A stretch of 64,000 nt of DNA, from positions 1,756,947 to 1,820,946 of the forward strand of contig NZ_JAAGNZ010000002.1 of assembly GCF_010747415.1 (NCBI RefSeq). The letters run 5' to 3'. Shown here in pieces: positions 17,565-27,043 of the stretch. Source of the DNA: Spirosoma agri. Lineage in GTDB: Bacteria; Bacteroidota; Bacteroidia; Cytophagales; Spirosomataceae. A program made the translations under genes and the position numbers. Position 1 is the first letter of the stretch, and each line of letters opens with the position of its first letter. Below the pieces are notes generated by a model. The model saw only the letters and a list, made by a program, of their open reading frames with translations, was not told the origin of the DNA and did not search any database.

Positions 17565-19490
17565 ATGAAGAAAATTACGTTCCTGATCCTGTTTGTCCTG
17601 CCGTACTATTTGGTTGCGCAATCCGGTACATCCGTTCAGTTGCCCTGGTCGCAACGAATGGCCGCCAGCATTATGACCACCAACGCCGACTCTATTGCTT
17701 ATCCCAACAAGATGGCGCGTTGGGAATACGAAACGGGCGTGTTATTGCAATCGCTCGAACTGGTGTGGTATCGCACGGGTGATGTTCGGTATTTTAAGTA
17801 CATTCAGCAGAACATGGATCGGTTCGTGAGAGACGATGGCACCATCCGAACCTACGATCTGGATCATTTCAACATCGATTACGTTACGCCGGGTCGGTCG
17901 TTGCTGATGCTCTACCAGCAGACGCTGCCCAACAAGGAAAAATACAAAAAAGCGGCTGATCTGCTCCGCCAGCAACTGGCCAAACAACCCCGCACGAACG
18001 AAGGTGGATTCTGGCATAAAAAAATATACCCCAATCAGATGTGGCTCGATGGCCTGTACATGGCCGAGCCCTTTTATGCCGAATACACCCGCCTGTTCGA
18101 CCGTGACGGGAAGGGTTTCACCGATATTATTAACCAATTTGTGTGGATGGAGCAGCACGCCCGCGATTCGAAAACGGGATTGCTGTATCACGGCTGGGAT
18201 GAGAGCCGTCAGCAGAAGTGGGCCGATCCGAAAACGGGTAAATCACCAAATTTCTGGAGCCGGTCCATTGGCTGGTACGTGATGGCACTGGTCGATGTGC
18301 TGGATTACATACCGGCTGATCATCCGCGACGGGGTGAGTTGGTGGCTATCCTGCAACGGTTGATGCCAGCGGTGGTGAAATACCAGGACCCGAAAGAAGG
18401 GTGTTGGTATCAGGTAACGGATCGGGGTGGCGATAAAAACAACTACCTGGAAGCGTCAGGAACAGCCATGTTCGTGTACGGACTAGCCAAAGGCGTGCGG
18501 CTGGGGTACTTGCCTGCATCGATGATGAGCTACGCAAAAAAGGGGTACGCCGGTATGCTGAAAAACTTCATCTCGACCGACGATGCCGGACTCATTCACC
18601 TTGAGAAGACCGTGAGCGTCAGTGGACTCGGGGGCGAACCTTACCGGGATGGCAGCTATGAATACTACCTGCGTGAGCCAATCCGCAAGGATGATCTGAA
18701 AGGAGTTGGCCCGTTTATTATGGCTAGTGTCGAAATGGAAACCGCAGAGGAACTGGGGATTGGGAAAGGCAAAACGGTTGGCGTCGATACGTACTTCAAC
18801 CACGAGTTTCGCAAAGGTACAGACCCGAATCAGCCGGAACCTTTTCATTACACCTGGGATGACCGTCAGCATTCGGGTTTCTGGCTGTGGGGGCGCACCT
18901 TCCGCGATCTGGGCGCTAAAACCGTTCTGGTGCCAACCGCACCGACGGCCGCTTCGCTAAAAGGTGTTGACGTGTATATCATCGTTGATCCTGATACGCC
19001 AAAAGAAACCGCTAAGCCGAACTACGTGAACCCAGCCGATAGCAAAGCGATTGGCGATTGGGTGAAAGCGGGTGGGGTTCTGGTGCTCATGGCCAACGAT
19101 ACATCCAACTGTGAACATACTCACTTCAATCAACTGGCCGCTACCTTCGGCTTACAGTTTCTGCCCAAAAATGTCAATATGGTGAAAGGGGACCAGTTTG
19201 AGCAGGGGTCGGTGATCATTCCGGCGGGTAATCCGATTTTTACCCATACCAAAGAGGTTTACATCAAAGAATTGTCTCCGCTTGATGTGAAAGCGCCGGC
19301 TAAATCGGTGGTGAGTGCGGGCGACAACGTGATCATGGCCGTTGCCCGTGTGGGCAACGGTACGGTGTTCGCGGTGGGCGATCCGTGGCTGTACAATGAA
19401 TACACGGACGGACGCAAAATACCGGCTCGTTACGAAAACTTCCAGGCTGGCAAAGACCTCGCAACCTGGTTATTGACGCAGGTAAAATAA
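17565..19490 (+). CDS. GH105 unsaturated uronyl hydrolase fused to a glutaminase-like domain
   Basis: A 641-residue exported protein (signal peptide MKKITFLILFVLPYYLVAQ). Residues about 25-400 form a GH88/GH105 alpha/alpha-barrel of the YteR/rhamnogalacturonyl hydrolase type, with NQMWLDGLYMAEPF carrying the likely catalytic Asp162, LYHGWDES, and FWSRSIGWYVMAL. Such enzymes hydrolyse the unsaturated uronic acid that polysaccharide lyases leave at the non-reducing end. From about residue 430 a second alpha/beta domain follows (KGVDVYIIVDPDTP, GDWVKAGGVLVLMANDTSN, GNGTVFAVGDPWLYNEY), resembling the class I glutamine-amidotransferase-like DUF4350 fold. It converges on the heparinase-like lyase, 142 bases away, which suggests the same substrate. 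Confidence 0.88.
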   Translation: MKKITFLILFVLPYYLVAQSGTSVQLPWSQRMAASIMTTNADSIAYPNKMARWEYETGVLLQSLELVWYRTGDVRYFKYIQQNMDRFVRDDGTIRTYDLDHFNIDYVTPGRSLLMLYQQTLPNKEKYKKAADLLRQQLAKQPRTNEGGFWHKKIYPNQMWLDGLYMAEPFYAEYTRLFDRDGKGFTDIINQFVWMEQHARDSKTGLLYHGWDESRQQKWADPKTGKSPNFWSRSIGWYVMALVDVLDYIPADHPRRGELVAILQRLMPAVVKYQDPKEGCWYQVTDRGGDKNNYLEASGTAMFVYGLAKGVRLGYLPASMMSYAKKGYAGMLKNFISTDDAGLIHLEKTVSVSGLGGEPYRDGSYEYYLREPIRKDDLKGVGPFIMASVEMETAEELGIGKGKTVGVDTYFNHEFRKGTDPNQPEPFHYTWDDRQHSGFWLWGRTFRDLGAKTVLVPTAPTAASLKGVDVYIIVDPDTPKETAKPNYVNPADSKAIGDWVKAGGVLVLMANDTSNCEHTHFNQLAATFGLQFLPKNVNMVKGDQFEQGSVIIPAGNPIFTHTKEVYIKELSPLDVKAPAKSVVSAGDNVIMAVARVGNGTVFAVGDPWLYNEYTDGRKIPARYENFQAGKDLATWLLTQVK

Positions 19491-19632
19491 GCCTGATGAA
19501 GAGCGGTTAGAAAGCTGGACAGGTTAGCTGTAACCAAGAACAGCTCATCTTTGGCTGCTGATTCTGGTAATGACAGAGACATACCCGAACGCTTCAATAA
19601 CCGGACTGGTTGTTGATTGCCGCTTTCCTACG

Positions 19633-21579
19633 CTACTCAGCAATGACGAAAGTCAGTTTATCCGAGGGCTTTGGGGTCAGCACCGTGAAATTGATCCGAT
19701 AAATAGTATCACCCCACTTGGTAATAATGCCCCGGTCTTCGGGAGCATCCAGCTTAACCTTTTCGATGGATGGCCGCATCTGTTTGGGATCGTATCGTAC
19801 CACAAAATTTTTGGCCTGATCGCCTTTGGGTGCGTAGTGGATGATCAGTTCGCCGGGCTTCCCGACTTCGGCTGGATAACACGTCATCAGGTGTTGTGTG
19901 AGGGAACTGGCATTGGTCAGTTTAATCGCATCGTCGATCTGAACGTTCTGGCCCCGGTTGAGCTGAATAGTTCGCTGCCAGCTGGTTATGCCCGCATCCT
20001 TCGGATACGCCTGTGTCAGATCGACCGAAAATCGGGTCGATGCGTTATCAGTTTTATATGCCACATTCGACGCTCTGAACGACATGCCGGGTAGTTGATC
20101 TTTACCGTTTATCGTCGGCAGATTATGGAAATCTGAGCAGTTATACCAGATGTCGTAGCGCTTGTTGCTGAACGTTTTAGCGGTGTACGTACCGCGTCCC
20201 ACGTCGATCAACAGCGGCTGGCCATCGTAATACACCACGTAATTGCCAATGTCGTTGTGGTTATGGCTTTCGTCGTTGTGCCCACCCTTGGCCGCTACAT
20301 AAAACCCGTTCGTTGTGCCTGCCTGATCGCGGGCGGCAAAGACCTGAAGGTCAGGTAGCCATACATTTTTGGGGAGCGGCAAGCCCTGGGCCGCCTTCTG
20401 GTATTCGTCCTGCATGAAGAGCGAATAAAAATGCCGGAAGTAGTGAAACTTGCCAATGGAGCCATCTTCGGGCGTGCGGTAGAAGGCTCCGAATTTCATC
20501 ATATCCGGGTCGTTGATCGCTTTACCGTACCGATAGATCATCGTCGCGGCCATACCGGGCTGCGGGTCCGCATCGGCAAAATTCAGAAAGTAGTTCTCGC
20601 TGATCTGGGCGCGGTAAATGAAGCGGCCCATGTTGCGAAATTTCTCGTCGGCGTATACATACTGGAACGCGTCGTTGCTGGCCAGATTGAGCATGGCGAT
20701 GTTGTCATACAACGAAGCGGCAGCAGCTCCCCAATAACTCGGTCCTTCGTCGCAGCCCCCATCCGGCGGGTATGGGTTCAGGAATTCATCGAGTACGTCG
20801 AGTAATTTGGCCACCGATGCCGTCCGTTTCTCGTCGTCTTTTTCGAGGAGCAAAACCGCATTCAGCCAGTTCGAGCAAATCCAGGGGTTCCAGTTGTTCG
20901 GGGCGCGCCCGTTAGCCGTTTTTGTCATCCAGCCGTGTGGCTTGGTCATGAGCGGCCCAAAAATCCGGTAGTTGGTTTCGCTATATATTCGCTTACGGAT
21001 CTGGGGTGAAACCGCATCCAGTTTGTCGCCCAGGTAATAATCGACCCAGGCCAGATACGTCGCGGTTTCGGCGGCAAACAAATCGACAAAGGGTTTCGAC
21101 ACATCCATCAAACCCGCGTAGTCTTTCGACTTGGGCAGGTGTGCGGGCACACCCCAGAACGACTCTTCGCAGATGGACCACACGCCATCGATAATGGGAT
21201 CGACGAACCGGCCTTTGTTCTCGTAGATTTCGGCCAGCAGCAGTGTGCCCAATACTTCCCGTTTCTCAAAACTCACCGCCTGAAACTGATCCCGGTCGCC
21301 GGTTCGTTCAATGAGCAGTGATTTTGTCGCTGGTATGTACGGCCATTTGTAGTCGAGGTACGATTCGGCTTTTCGGAGGTAGGCCTGCATCATCGTTTGG
21401 TCGGCTTTGGCCCATCCGGCTCGATCATCCCGTTTGGGGAAAGGCGTCCATCGTGCCTGCGGAATCAGCACTTTTTTCAACTCATTCGGCGGAAATTTAC
21501 CACTGAGCAAATTCGGCTTCTGGGCGTAAGCGGAAAGGCTCAGGAAGATCGTTGTGATCAGGACTAAAAATAGTTGCAT
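19633..21579 (-). CDS. Heparinase II/III-family polysaccharide lyase
   Basis: A 648-residue exported protein (signal peptide MQLFLVLITTIFLSLSAYAQ). Residues about 40-370 are a helical toroid (RAPNNWNPWICSNW, PPDGGCDEGPSYWG) and the C-terminal beta-sandwich contains the heparinase II/III signature GGHNDESHNHNDIGNYVVY with His434, His439 and His441, then LLIDVGRGTYT. The family cleaves uronic-acid polysaccharides (heparin/heparan, alginate, related glycans) by beta-elimination; the substrate cannot be assigned. It is the last gene of the long minus-strand sugar-acid block and converges on GH105, which would remove the unsaturated uronate produced. Confidence 0.87.
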   Translation of the reverse strand: MQLFLVLITTIFLSLSAYAQKPNLLSGKFPPNELKKVLIPQARWTPFPKRDDRAGWAKADQTMMQAYLRKAESYLDYKWPYIPATKSLLIERTGDRDQFQAVSFEKREVLGTLLLAEIYENKGRFVDPIIDGVWSICEESFWGVPAHLPKSKDYAGLMDVSKPFVDLFAAETATYLAWVDYYLGDKLDAVSPQIRKRIYSETNYRIFGPLMTKPHGWMTKTANGRAPNNWNPWICSNWLNAVLLLEKDDEKRTASVAKLLDVLDEFLNPYPPDGGCDEGPSYWGAAAASLYDNIAMLNLASNDAFQYVYADEKFRNMGRFIYRAQISENYFLNFADADPQPGMAATMIYRYGKAINDPDMMKFGAFYRTPEDGSIGKFHYFRHFYSLFMQDEYQKAAQGLPLPKNVWLPDLQVFAARDQAGTTNGFYVAAKGGHNDESHNHNDIGNYVVYYDGQPLLIDVGRGTYTAKTFSNKRYDIWYNCSDFHNLPTINGKDQLPGMSFRASNVAYKTDNASTRFSVDLTQAYPKDAGITSWQRTIQLNRGQNVQIDDAIKLTNASSLTQHLMTCYPAEVGKPGELIIHYAPKGDQAKNFVVRYDPKQMRPSIEKVKLDAPEDRGIITKWGDTIYRINFTVLTPKPSDKLTFVIAE

Positions 21580-21671
21580 GGATTGAGCGTCAGACAGAGG
21601 TTGGACTGAACGATTAAAATAAAACTACCTGGCAGTGCAACTGCACAAATCGACTAGACAAGTCTGGGTGA

Positions 21672-21695
21672 AAAGAACAGTTTGCCGTGTTCTTT
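21672..21695 (-). terminator. Hairpin between ExuT-type transporter and lyase genes
   Basis: Eight-bp perfect arms (21672-21679 and 21688-21695) just after the transporter stop at 21704 on the minus strand. It may be a partial terminator before the lyase gene. Confidence 0.5.
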
Positions 21696-21703
21696 CTCGG
21701 TCT

Positions 21704-23041
21704 TTACAATAAACGTTCTACCTCGATCTTCGGAGCTTTCCGTGTGAGCAGATGAATGATTGTCCAGGCGATGAGGTAGGTGAACGCGCAGATCGTGAAC
21801 AGCAGATTGTAGCCCCCCGCCAGATTGCCGGCAGCCTTATACTTGTCTAACAAACTGCCGACCAGAATCGGGAACAGAATGCCACCGATGGCACCCGCCG
21901 TACCTGCGATACCCACCACCGAACTGACAGCCTGCTTGGGAAACAGATCCGACGCGAGCGTAAACACATTCGTTGCCCACGCCTGGTGAACAGCCACGGC
22001 TACGCTTAACAATCCCACCGCTACCCAGACATCGGTAACGAACTGGGCCAGCATGATCGATATTTCGACGAGGGCAAAGGCGAACAAAACGGTCTTTCGC
22101 GCCTTTACGGTAGCCCATCCTCTTTTGATCAGACTGGATGACAGGTAGCCCCCGCCGATACTGCCGAGTGTGGTGGCCGTATAAATCAGCATCAGTTCAA
22201 CGCTCGGTTTCTTCAAATCCAGATTGAACGTAGACGAAAAATAGGAGGGAAGCCAGAAGAGAAAAAACCAGTAAATGGGGTCGATCAGCCCCTTGCCCGT
22301 AATGACGGCCCAGGTCTGGGGAAATGTGAATAGTTTTAACCAGTTGATCGAGCTTTTGTCCGCTGACTCATCCGGGGCTTCCTGCCCACTGGTGATGTAC
22401 TGGTATTCTGCCGCTGATAAGCGCGATTGCCGGGCTGGAATATCGTAGAATATCAACCAGAAAATCAGCCACACGAACCCCAGCGCGCCCGTGATCCAGA
22501 AAACTTCGTGCCAGCCGTAGTTGGTCAATATCCAGGGAACAATCAGCACCGCGACGACCACACCGATACTGGTTCCGGCGTTGAAGAGACCCGTTGCCAG
22601 TCCGCGTTCTTTCTGAGGGAACCACTCGGCTACGGTTTTTACGGCGGCTGGATAATTGCCTGCTTCGCCGATGCCCAGCCCAATTCGGGCGATGCTAAAA
22701 CCGAAAACACTCCGGGCAATGGCGTGCAGCATACCCGCCACGCTCCAGATAATGATGGTGATCGAGTAGCCCACTTTCGTGCCAATCTTGTCGATTATCC
22801 AGCCAAACACCAGTAGCCCTACCGCGTAGGCTGCCGTAAACGCCATAACGATATGGGCAAAATCGGTTTCGGTCCAGGTGAATTCTTTTTCCAGAATCGG
22901 CTTCAACAAACCAATAATCTGTCGATCGAGATAATTGATTGTCGTGGCCGTGAATAACAGAATAACGATGATCCACCGATAATTCTGCGTTTTGGCAGGA
23001 GTCACGAGCGTAGGGGTTTTGGGCGGCTGATTGACGTGCAT
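21704..23041 (-). CDS. MFS sugar-acid transporter, ExuT-like (ACS family)
   Basis: A 445-residue, 12-helix major facilitator of the anion:cation symporter family. It shows TINYLDRQIIGLLKP in helix 1, GWIIDKIGTKVGY after helix 2, and GIGEAGNYPAAVKTVAEWFP in helix 4, the hexuronate/galactonate transporter pattern. The protein should import hexuronates, aldonates or 2-keto-3-deoxyaldonates across the inner membrane with protons. Its gene follows the aldolase gene by six bases, so the transported compound probably enters the kinase-aldolase route encoded upstream. A closely similar paralogue lies at 50379-51701. Confidence 0.9.
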   Translation of the reverse strand: MHVNQPPKTPTLVTPAKTQNYRWIIVILLFTATTINYLDRQIIGLLKPILEKEFTWTETDFAHIVMAFTAAYAVGLLVFGWIIDKIGTKVGYSITIIIWSVAGMLHAIARSVFGFSIARIGLGIGEAGNYPAAVKTVAEWFPQKERGLATGLFNAGTSIGVVVAVLIVPWILTNYGWHEVFWITGALGFVWLIFWLIFYDIPARQSRLSAAEYQYITSGQEAPDESADKSSINWLKLFTFPQTWAVITGKGLIDPIYWFFLFWLPSYFSSTFNLDLKKPSVELMLIYTATTLGSIGGGYLSSSLIKRGWATVKARKTVLFAFALVEISIMLAQFVTDVWVAVGLLSVAVAVHQAWATNVFTLASDLFPKQAVSSVVGIAGTAGAIGGILFPILVGSLLDKYKAAGNLAGGYNLLFTICAFTYLIAWTIIHLLTRKAPKIEVERLL

Positions 23042-23047
23042 GGTTAG

Positions 23048-23713
23048 TTAGTTTATGTCGGACGTTACAGGCAGCTTTTTGACAAATTCCCGGAAGTGTT
23101 GCGTTAATCCGGCCCAATCGTTCCGCCTGATAAGATCCTTGTCGAAGAGGTGTCCGCCAACGCCAAGCCCATCGGCTCCAGCCTGGAAATACGCAGCCAT
23201 ATTGTCTATGCTGATACCGCCCGTTGGCACCAACTTTACCTGATCGAGTGGGGCTTTTACGTCCTTTATGTAGTCCGGTCCCAGCGACGTGGCCGGATAC
23301 ACCTTGACCATTGACGCCCCTAATGACCAGGCCAGATAAATTTCGGATGGCGTAAACGCGCCGGGAAAAATAGGAATGCCCCGCTTCACGCTGGCCTTGA
23401 TCACTTTTTTGTTGATAACGGGTGTCACAATGAACTGTGCGCCGGCATCTAGCGCCTTGTGCAGATCATCTTTAGTGCAAACGGTTCCTGCGCCGATATT
23501 CAGGCCATCGCCGTAATTGTCTATAGCGTGTCGGATCATGGCCTGAGCGCCCGAAGTATTCATCGTTATTTCCAGCGTGGTCAGTCCGGCTTCCCGATAA
23601 ATCGGCAGTAGCTGCTTAACTACGTCGAATGATAACCCCCGTATGATACCGATCAAAGGTGCTTTCGAAAATAAGGCCCAGGAGAAAGGGGGCTGCGTTG
23701 CGTGGTCGCTCAT
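23048..23713 (-). CDS. 2-dehydro-3-deoxy-6-phosphogluconate/galactonate aldolase
   Basis: A 221-residue class I aldolase of the KDPG/KHG family. It cleaves 2-keto-3-deoxy-6-phospho-gluconate or -galactonate to pyruvate and glyceraldehyde 3-phosphate. Key residues are visible: Glu in TTLEITMNT, the substrate loop GAGTVCTKDDL, the Schiff-base Lys137 in MVKVYPATS, and the phosphate-binding LVPTGGIS. The start codon overlaps the stop of the kinase gene by four bases (23710-23713), a sign of translational coupling. Family members often accept both the gluco and galacto epimers, so the symbol eda or dgoA cannot be chosen on sequence alone. Confidence 0.93.
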   Translation of the reverse strand: MSDHATQPPFSWALFSKAPLIGIIRGLSFDVVKQLLPIYREAGLTTLEITMNTSGAQAMIRHAIDNYGDGLNIGAGTVCTKDDLHKALDAGAQFIVTPVINKKVIKASVKRGIPIFPGAFTPSEIYLAWSLGASMVKVYPATSLGPDYIKDVKAPLDQVKLVPTGGISIDNMAAYFQAGADGLGVGGHLFDKDLIRRNDWAGLTQHFREFVKKLPVTSDIN

Positions 23714-24717
23714 TTGTTTACGGCTACTAGCTGGTTTTGAACAATCTTTACTTGCCCGGCAATGGTGGCCTGGTCGATCAAATCGGCAGAAATCGTCATG
23801 GTCCGGTCCGATAAATTAAGTTCTTCGATGGCCAGTTTATACAACTCATACAGGTTTGAGCCACTGCACAAAATCAATGACCAGTCTTTCTGATCGATCA
23901 GCGATTTCAGTTCGTCGCCAATCAACAGGCCGCTTAGGTACAGTGTATTTTGTTTTTTCGTTAGCAGATCGAACAATTGATTCGTTCGTACCTGAAATAA
24001 GTTGTTCAGGATCGAGGAAGCCGTTGATTCGTGAATGCCCAACTTAAAGCCGTCTAACTCATTATCGGAAAAGGTCGTCAATCCGGTGGGCTCAATCGAA
24101 TCTTTCAAAATGCTGTAGTGCGACATGAGGTTGAATACTTCACCCGTCATAAAGGTCTGCAAGTCAACCACCTGCTGGTTTTGTATGTAGATGTGCTTGG
24201 AATGAGTGCCGGGAAAGATCAGAATGGCATCGTTAACGGTATGGTGGAGGGTATCCAATAACGCCAGTAAGCCAATCAGTTGGGTTTCTTCGCCCCGCAT
24301 TACGTCGTGGGTTGTCCGAACGCCGGAAATCAGGAAGATGTCGTGCGGAAAATCGGGTTGTGCTTCAAGGCGTTTGACACTGGCCTGACTCCCATCGACC
24401 GGGAAGGGTAGCGTGGCATACGGAACCTCATCCATACCAATCGACGATGAGGCCATTCCCGAAATAACAACGGCAATGGTATCCAGATTTAGCGTCACGT
24501 TAGCCGCCAGTGCATCGATCTGACGTTTTAGCCGCTGCTGAAAGAAATGCGCTCTGGCAACGGTATTGGTTTCATCGGATGCTTTCCAGGCGGTAAACGT
24601 ACTGGCGACGCCCTCCTGCGAAGTCACTTCGCCAATTACCCGAAGATCGGTTGTTCGTATTAGCCGAAGCCGGAAAGATGACGTTCCCCAGTCGCAACCT
24701 AATAGATAGTTTGTCAT
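23710..24717 (-). CDS. dgoK: 2-dehydro-3-deoxygalactonokinase
   Basis: A 335-residue cytoplasmic kinase of the DgoK family, which phosphorylates 2-keto-3-deoxygalactonate at C6 with ATP. The N-terminal LLGCDWGTSSFRLRLI is the phosphate-1 motif of the ASKHA fold in the DgoK form; VISGMASSSIGMDEVPYATLPF and FPGTHSKHIYI follow, and GEVFNLMSHYSIL is also characteristic. It lies 23 bases downstream of the PQQ dehydrogenase gene and overlaps the aldolase gene, giving the last two cytoplasmic steps of a DgoD-type (De Ley-Doudoroff) route. No KdgK-type kinase is seen in this locus. Confidence 0.9.
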   Translation of the reverse strand: MTNYLLGCDWGTSSFRLRLIRTTDLRVIGEVTSQEGVASTFTAWKASDETNTVARAHFFQQRLKRQIDALAANVTLNLDTIAVVISGMASSSIGMDEVPYATLPFPVDGSQASVKRLEAQPDFPHDIFLISGVRTTHDVMRGEETQLIGLLALLDTLHHTVNDAILIFPGTHSKHIYIQNQQVVDLQTFMTGEVFNLMSHYSILKDSIEPTGLTTFSDNELDGFKLGIHESTASSILNNLFQVRTNQLFDLLTKKQNTLYLSGLLIGDELKSLIDQKDWSLILCSGSNLYELYKLAIEELNLSDRTMTISADLIDQATIAGQVKIVQNQLVAVNK

Positions 24718-24740
24718 GAATTCGTTCTGTTAAATACTGG

Positions 24741-26999
24741 TTATGGCAACGCAAAGGCGACGTAAGAACCCCCCGGTTTCAATCCATATCGCGTGCCGCC
24801 CGCAGCAATGGCGATATACTGTTTTCCGTTGACCATGTACGTGATCGGCGTGGCGAAGCCGCCGGCTGGCAGTTTGTACTCCCACACGATTTTGCCCGTT
24901 TTCTTGTCGAATGCGCGGAGCTTTTCATCGTAGGTTGCCGCAATGAACACCAGTCCGCCCGCCGTGACGACGGGACCGCCGTGGTTCTCGGTGCCGGTGG
25001 GCGGAATCCCCTTTTTGCTCAATTCGGGATATTCACCCAGCGGCACCTGCCATACATATTCTCCCGTATTCAGGTTGATGGCATTCAGCGTTCCCCAGGG
25101 CGGTTTGATGGCGGGGTAATTGTCCTGATCGCGAAATTGGGTGTTGCCATTATTCAGATAAGGAGGAATGTAGGGGAATGAAGCACCTTCGGGAATGGGT
25201 GTCGAGACAACGGAATTGTGCTGATCGGCAGGCGCGTTGGTTGGTTTCGCGTCCAGCTTAAGCAGGTAGTTGACCAATCCTTCCCGGTCTTCTTTCGACA
25301 AGTGAGCAAAGGAAGGCATCCGTCCCCGCCCGGTTACCAGGAGAGCCTCGATCTGTTCTTTGGGTATGCGTTTACCCACATCGGTGAGGTCTGGGTAAGC
25401 CTGGGCCGCTTGCGGGGTTTTACTGGTCTCATTGCTTTTACCGGCCAGCCCATGACAGACGGCACAGTTAGCGGCAAACAAGGTGCCTCCTTTCGTGAGG
25501 GCTGCCCCGTTCGTTTGCGCGCGCAGGTCCCGCATTTTCAACCACCAGAGCATGGTATTGGCATTCTGGTAGAGTATACCGTCGGGGTCGGCGGCATTGC
25601 CACCCCACTCGGCACCCCCGCCAAAACCATACAACAAAGAGCCTTCTTCGCTTGGGGGCATATACTTACTGCCGTGCCGACTGTTCGTAAATCGGTCCAG
25701 TACGTACGCATGTGCTTCGGGCGTGCGGGTGGTAATGTCAGCTTCCGTCAGCTCCTGCCGGACAAACGGAGCCGGTTTTGTCGGAACGGGTTGCGTTGGC
25801 CAGGGTTGTTCGCCGGGCAGGGCGGGCGAGGTAGGGACGGGTACTTCGTTAACGGGAAAAAGCGGCTTTCCGGTGTCGCGGTCGAGCAAAAACACATACC
25901 CGTCTTTCGTCGCCTGCGCAACCGCATCGACCAGCCGGGGCCGACCGTCGGGGCCATTGTGCTTAACGGTGACGAGGTTAGGCGGGCAGGGCAGGTCGCG
26001 ATCCCACAAGTCGTGATGTACGGTCTGAAAATGCCAGATGCGTTTACCCGTTTCGGCATTGATGGCAAGAACGCAGTTGGCGAAAAGGTTCTGGCCTTTT
26101 CGTGCGCCACCGTAGAAATCAACCGATGGCGACCCGGTCCCGGCATAGACAACGCCCCGTTTCTCGTCGATGACCATACCCGCCCAGCAGTTGGCCCCGC
26201 CCAGTTTTTTGTAGGAGTCGGGCGACCAGGTTTCGTACCCATATTCACCCGGCAGGGGGATCGTTCGGAACACCCAGGCCAATTTACCCGTACGCACGTT
26301 GAACGCCCGGATATAGCCCGGAGGAGCATCGCCCCCTTCCGAAACGGCAGAGCCCGTAATCAGCAAATCTTTGTAAATGACACCGGGGGTCGTGACGCGT
26401 ATCGAGAAGTTTGCAACGTCGTAGCCGAGCGTTTCCTTATCACCAAGTCCTTCGTGCAGATCGACCGCACCGTGCTGGCCGAAGCTGTCGATCAGTTGCC
26501 CCGTCGTGGCATCAACCGCGTAGAGAAAAGCTCCTACCGAATAAAGAATTCGTTTGTCCCGAGCGTCGGCCCGGTCGCTGTCGGCCCAGTAAACAACCCC
26601 GCGAACCGGGTGGAAGCGCGGTTTTTTTGCTGGGTCAGTAAAGGGGTTGAACTGCCAGCGTTGCTTACCGGTTGCCGCATCGACCGCAAACAGTTTCATG
26701 CGCGGAGAGGTGCCATACAGAACCCCGTCTACAACAATCGGCTGGCACTGAATGTCCATACCCCGCTGGCCCGGATCGGTGTTGTCGCCGGTTTCGTACG
26801 TCCAGGCAAGGGTTAGATTCTTTACGTTCTGCCGGTTAATCTGGGTCAGTGGAGAATAACGATTACCCGCGTTATTGCCACCATACGTGGGCCAGTCATT
26901 ACCCGGTAGATGCGGATTCACGGCGTTCGTTACCCAGTTTGCCGACAGCAAACCTGCCAGCGCCAGGATGCCAACGGAGAATTTTAGCAAGCCATTCAT
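24741..26999 (-). CDS. PQQ-dependent sugar dehydrogenase with inserted cytochrome c domain
   Basis: A 752-residue periplasmic quinoprotein with a signal peptide or N-terminal anchor (residues 1-25). Propeller blades start at NDWPTYGGNNAGNRYSPL and continue to about residue 480, with tryptophan-docking repeats such as DAATGKQRWQFN and the glucose-dehydrogenase-like HHDLWDRDLPCPPNL. A c-type cytochrome domain follows, with haem motif Cys512-x-x-Cys515-His516 (CAVCH). The last propeller strands (about 630-750) come after it, so the cytochrome is inserted in the propeller rather than appended. Such enzymes oxidise aldoses to aldonolactones and pass electrons to haem c. Membrane GCD-type helices are absent. 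Substrate is inferred to be an aldose feeding the dehydratases. Confidence 0.88.
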   Translation of the reverse strand: MNGLLKFSVGILALAGLLSANWVTNAVNPHLPGNDWPTYGGNNAGNRYSPLTQINRQNVKNLTLAWTYETGDNTDPGQRGMDIQCQPIVVDGVLYGTSPRMKLFAVDAATGKQRWQFNPFTDPAKKPRFHPVRGVVYWADSDRADARDKRILYSVGAFLYAVDATTGQLIDSFGQHGAVDLHEGLGDKETLGYDVANFSIRVTTPGVIYKDLLITGSAVSEGGDAPPGYIRAFNVRTGKLAWVFRTIPLPGEYGYETWSPDSYKKLGGANCWAGMVIDEKRGVVYAGTGSPSVDFYGGARKGQNLFANCVLAINAETGKRIWHFQTVHHDLWDRDLPCPPNLVTVKHNGPDGRPRLVDAVAQATKDGYVFLLDRDTGKPLFPVNEVPVPTSPALPGEQPWPTQPVPTKPAPFVRQELTEADITTRTPEAHAYVLDRFTNSRHGSKYMPPSEEGSLLYGFGGGAEWGGNAADPDGILYQNANTMLWWLKMRDLRAQTNGAALTKGGTLFAANCAVCHGLAGKSNETSKTPQAAQAYPDLTDVGKRIPKEQIEALLVTGRGRMPSFAHLSKEDREGLVNYLLKLDAKPTNAPADQHNSVVSTPIPEGASFPYIPPYLNNGNTQFRDQDNYPAIKPPWGTLNAINLNTGEYVWQVPLGEYPELSKKGIPPTGTENHGGPVVTAGGLVFIAATYDEKLRAFDKKTGKIVWEYKLPAGGFATPITYMVNGKQYIAIAAGGTRYGLKPGGSYVAFALP

Positions 27000-27043
27000 G
27001 GATAAGTCGAGTCAGTGATCGGTCGAGGAGATCGATACGTTTG

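Noticed and set aside
25218..26816. 532-codon open frame antisense to the PQQ dehydrogenase gene
   Set aside because: It lies wholly opposite a gene with clear propeller and cytochrome motifs, has no family features and arises from GC-rich third positions.
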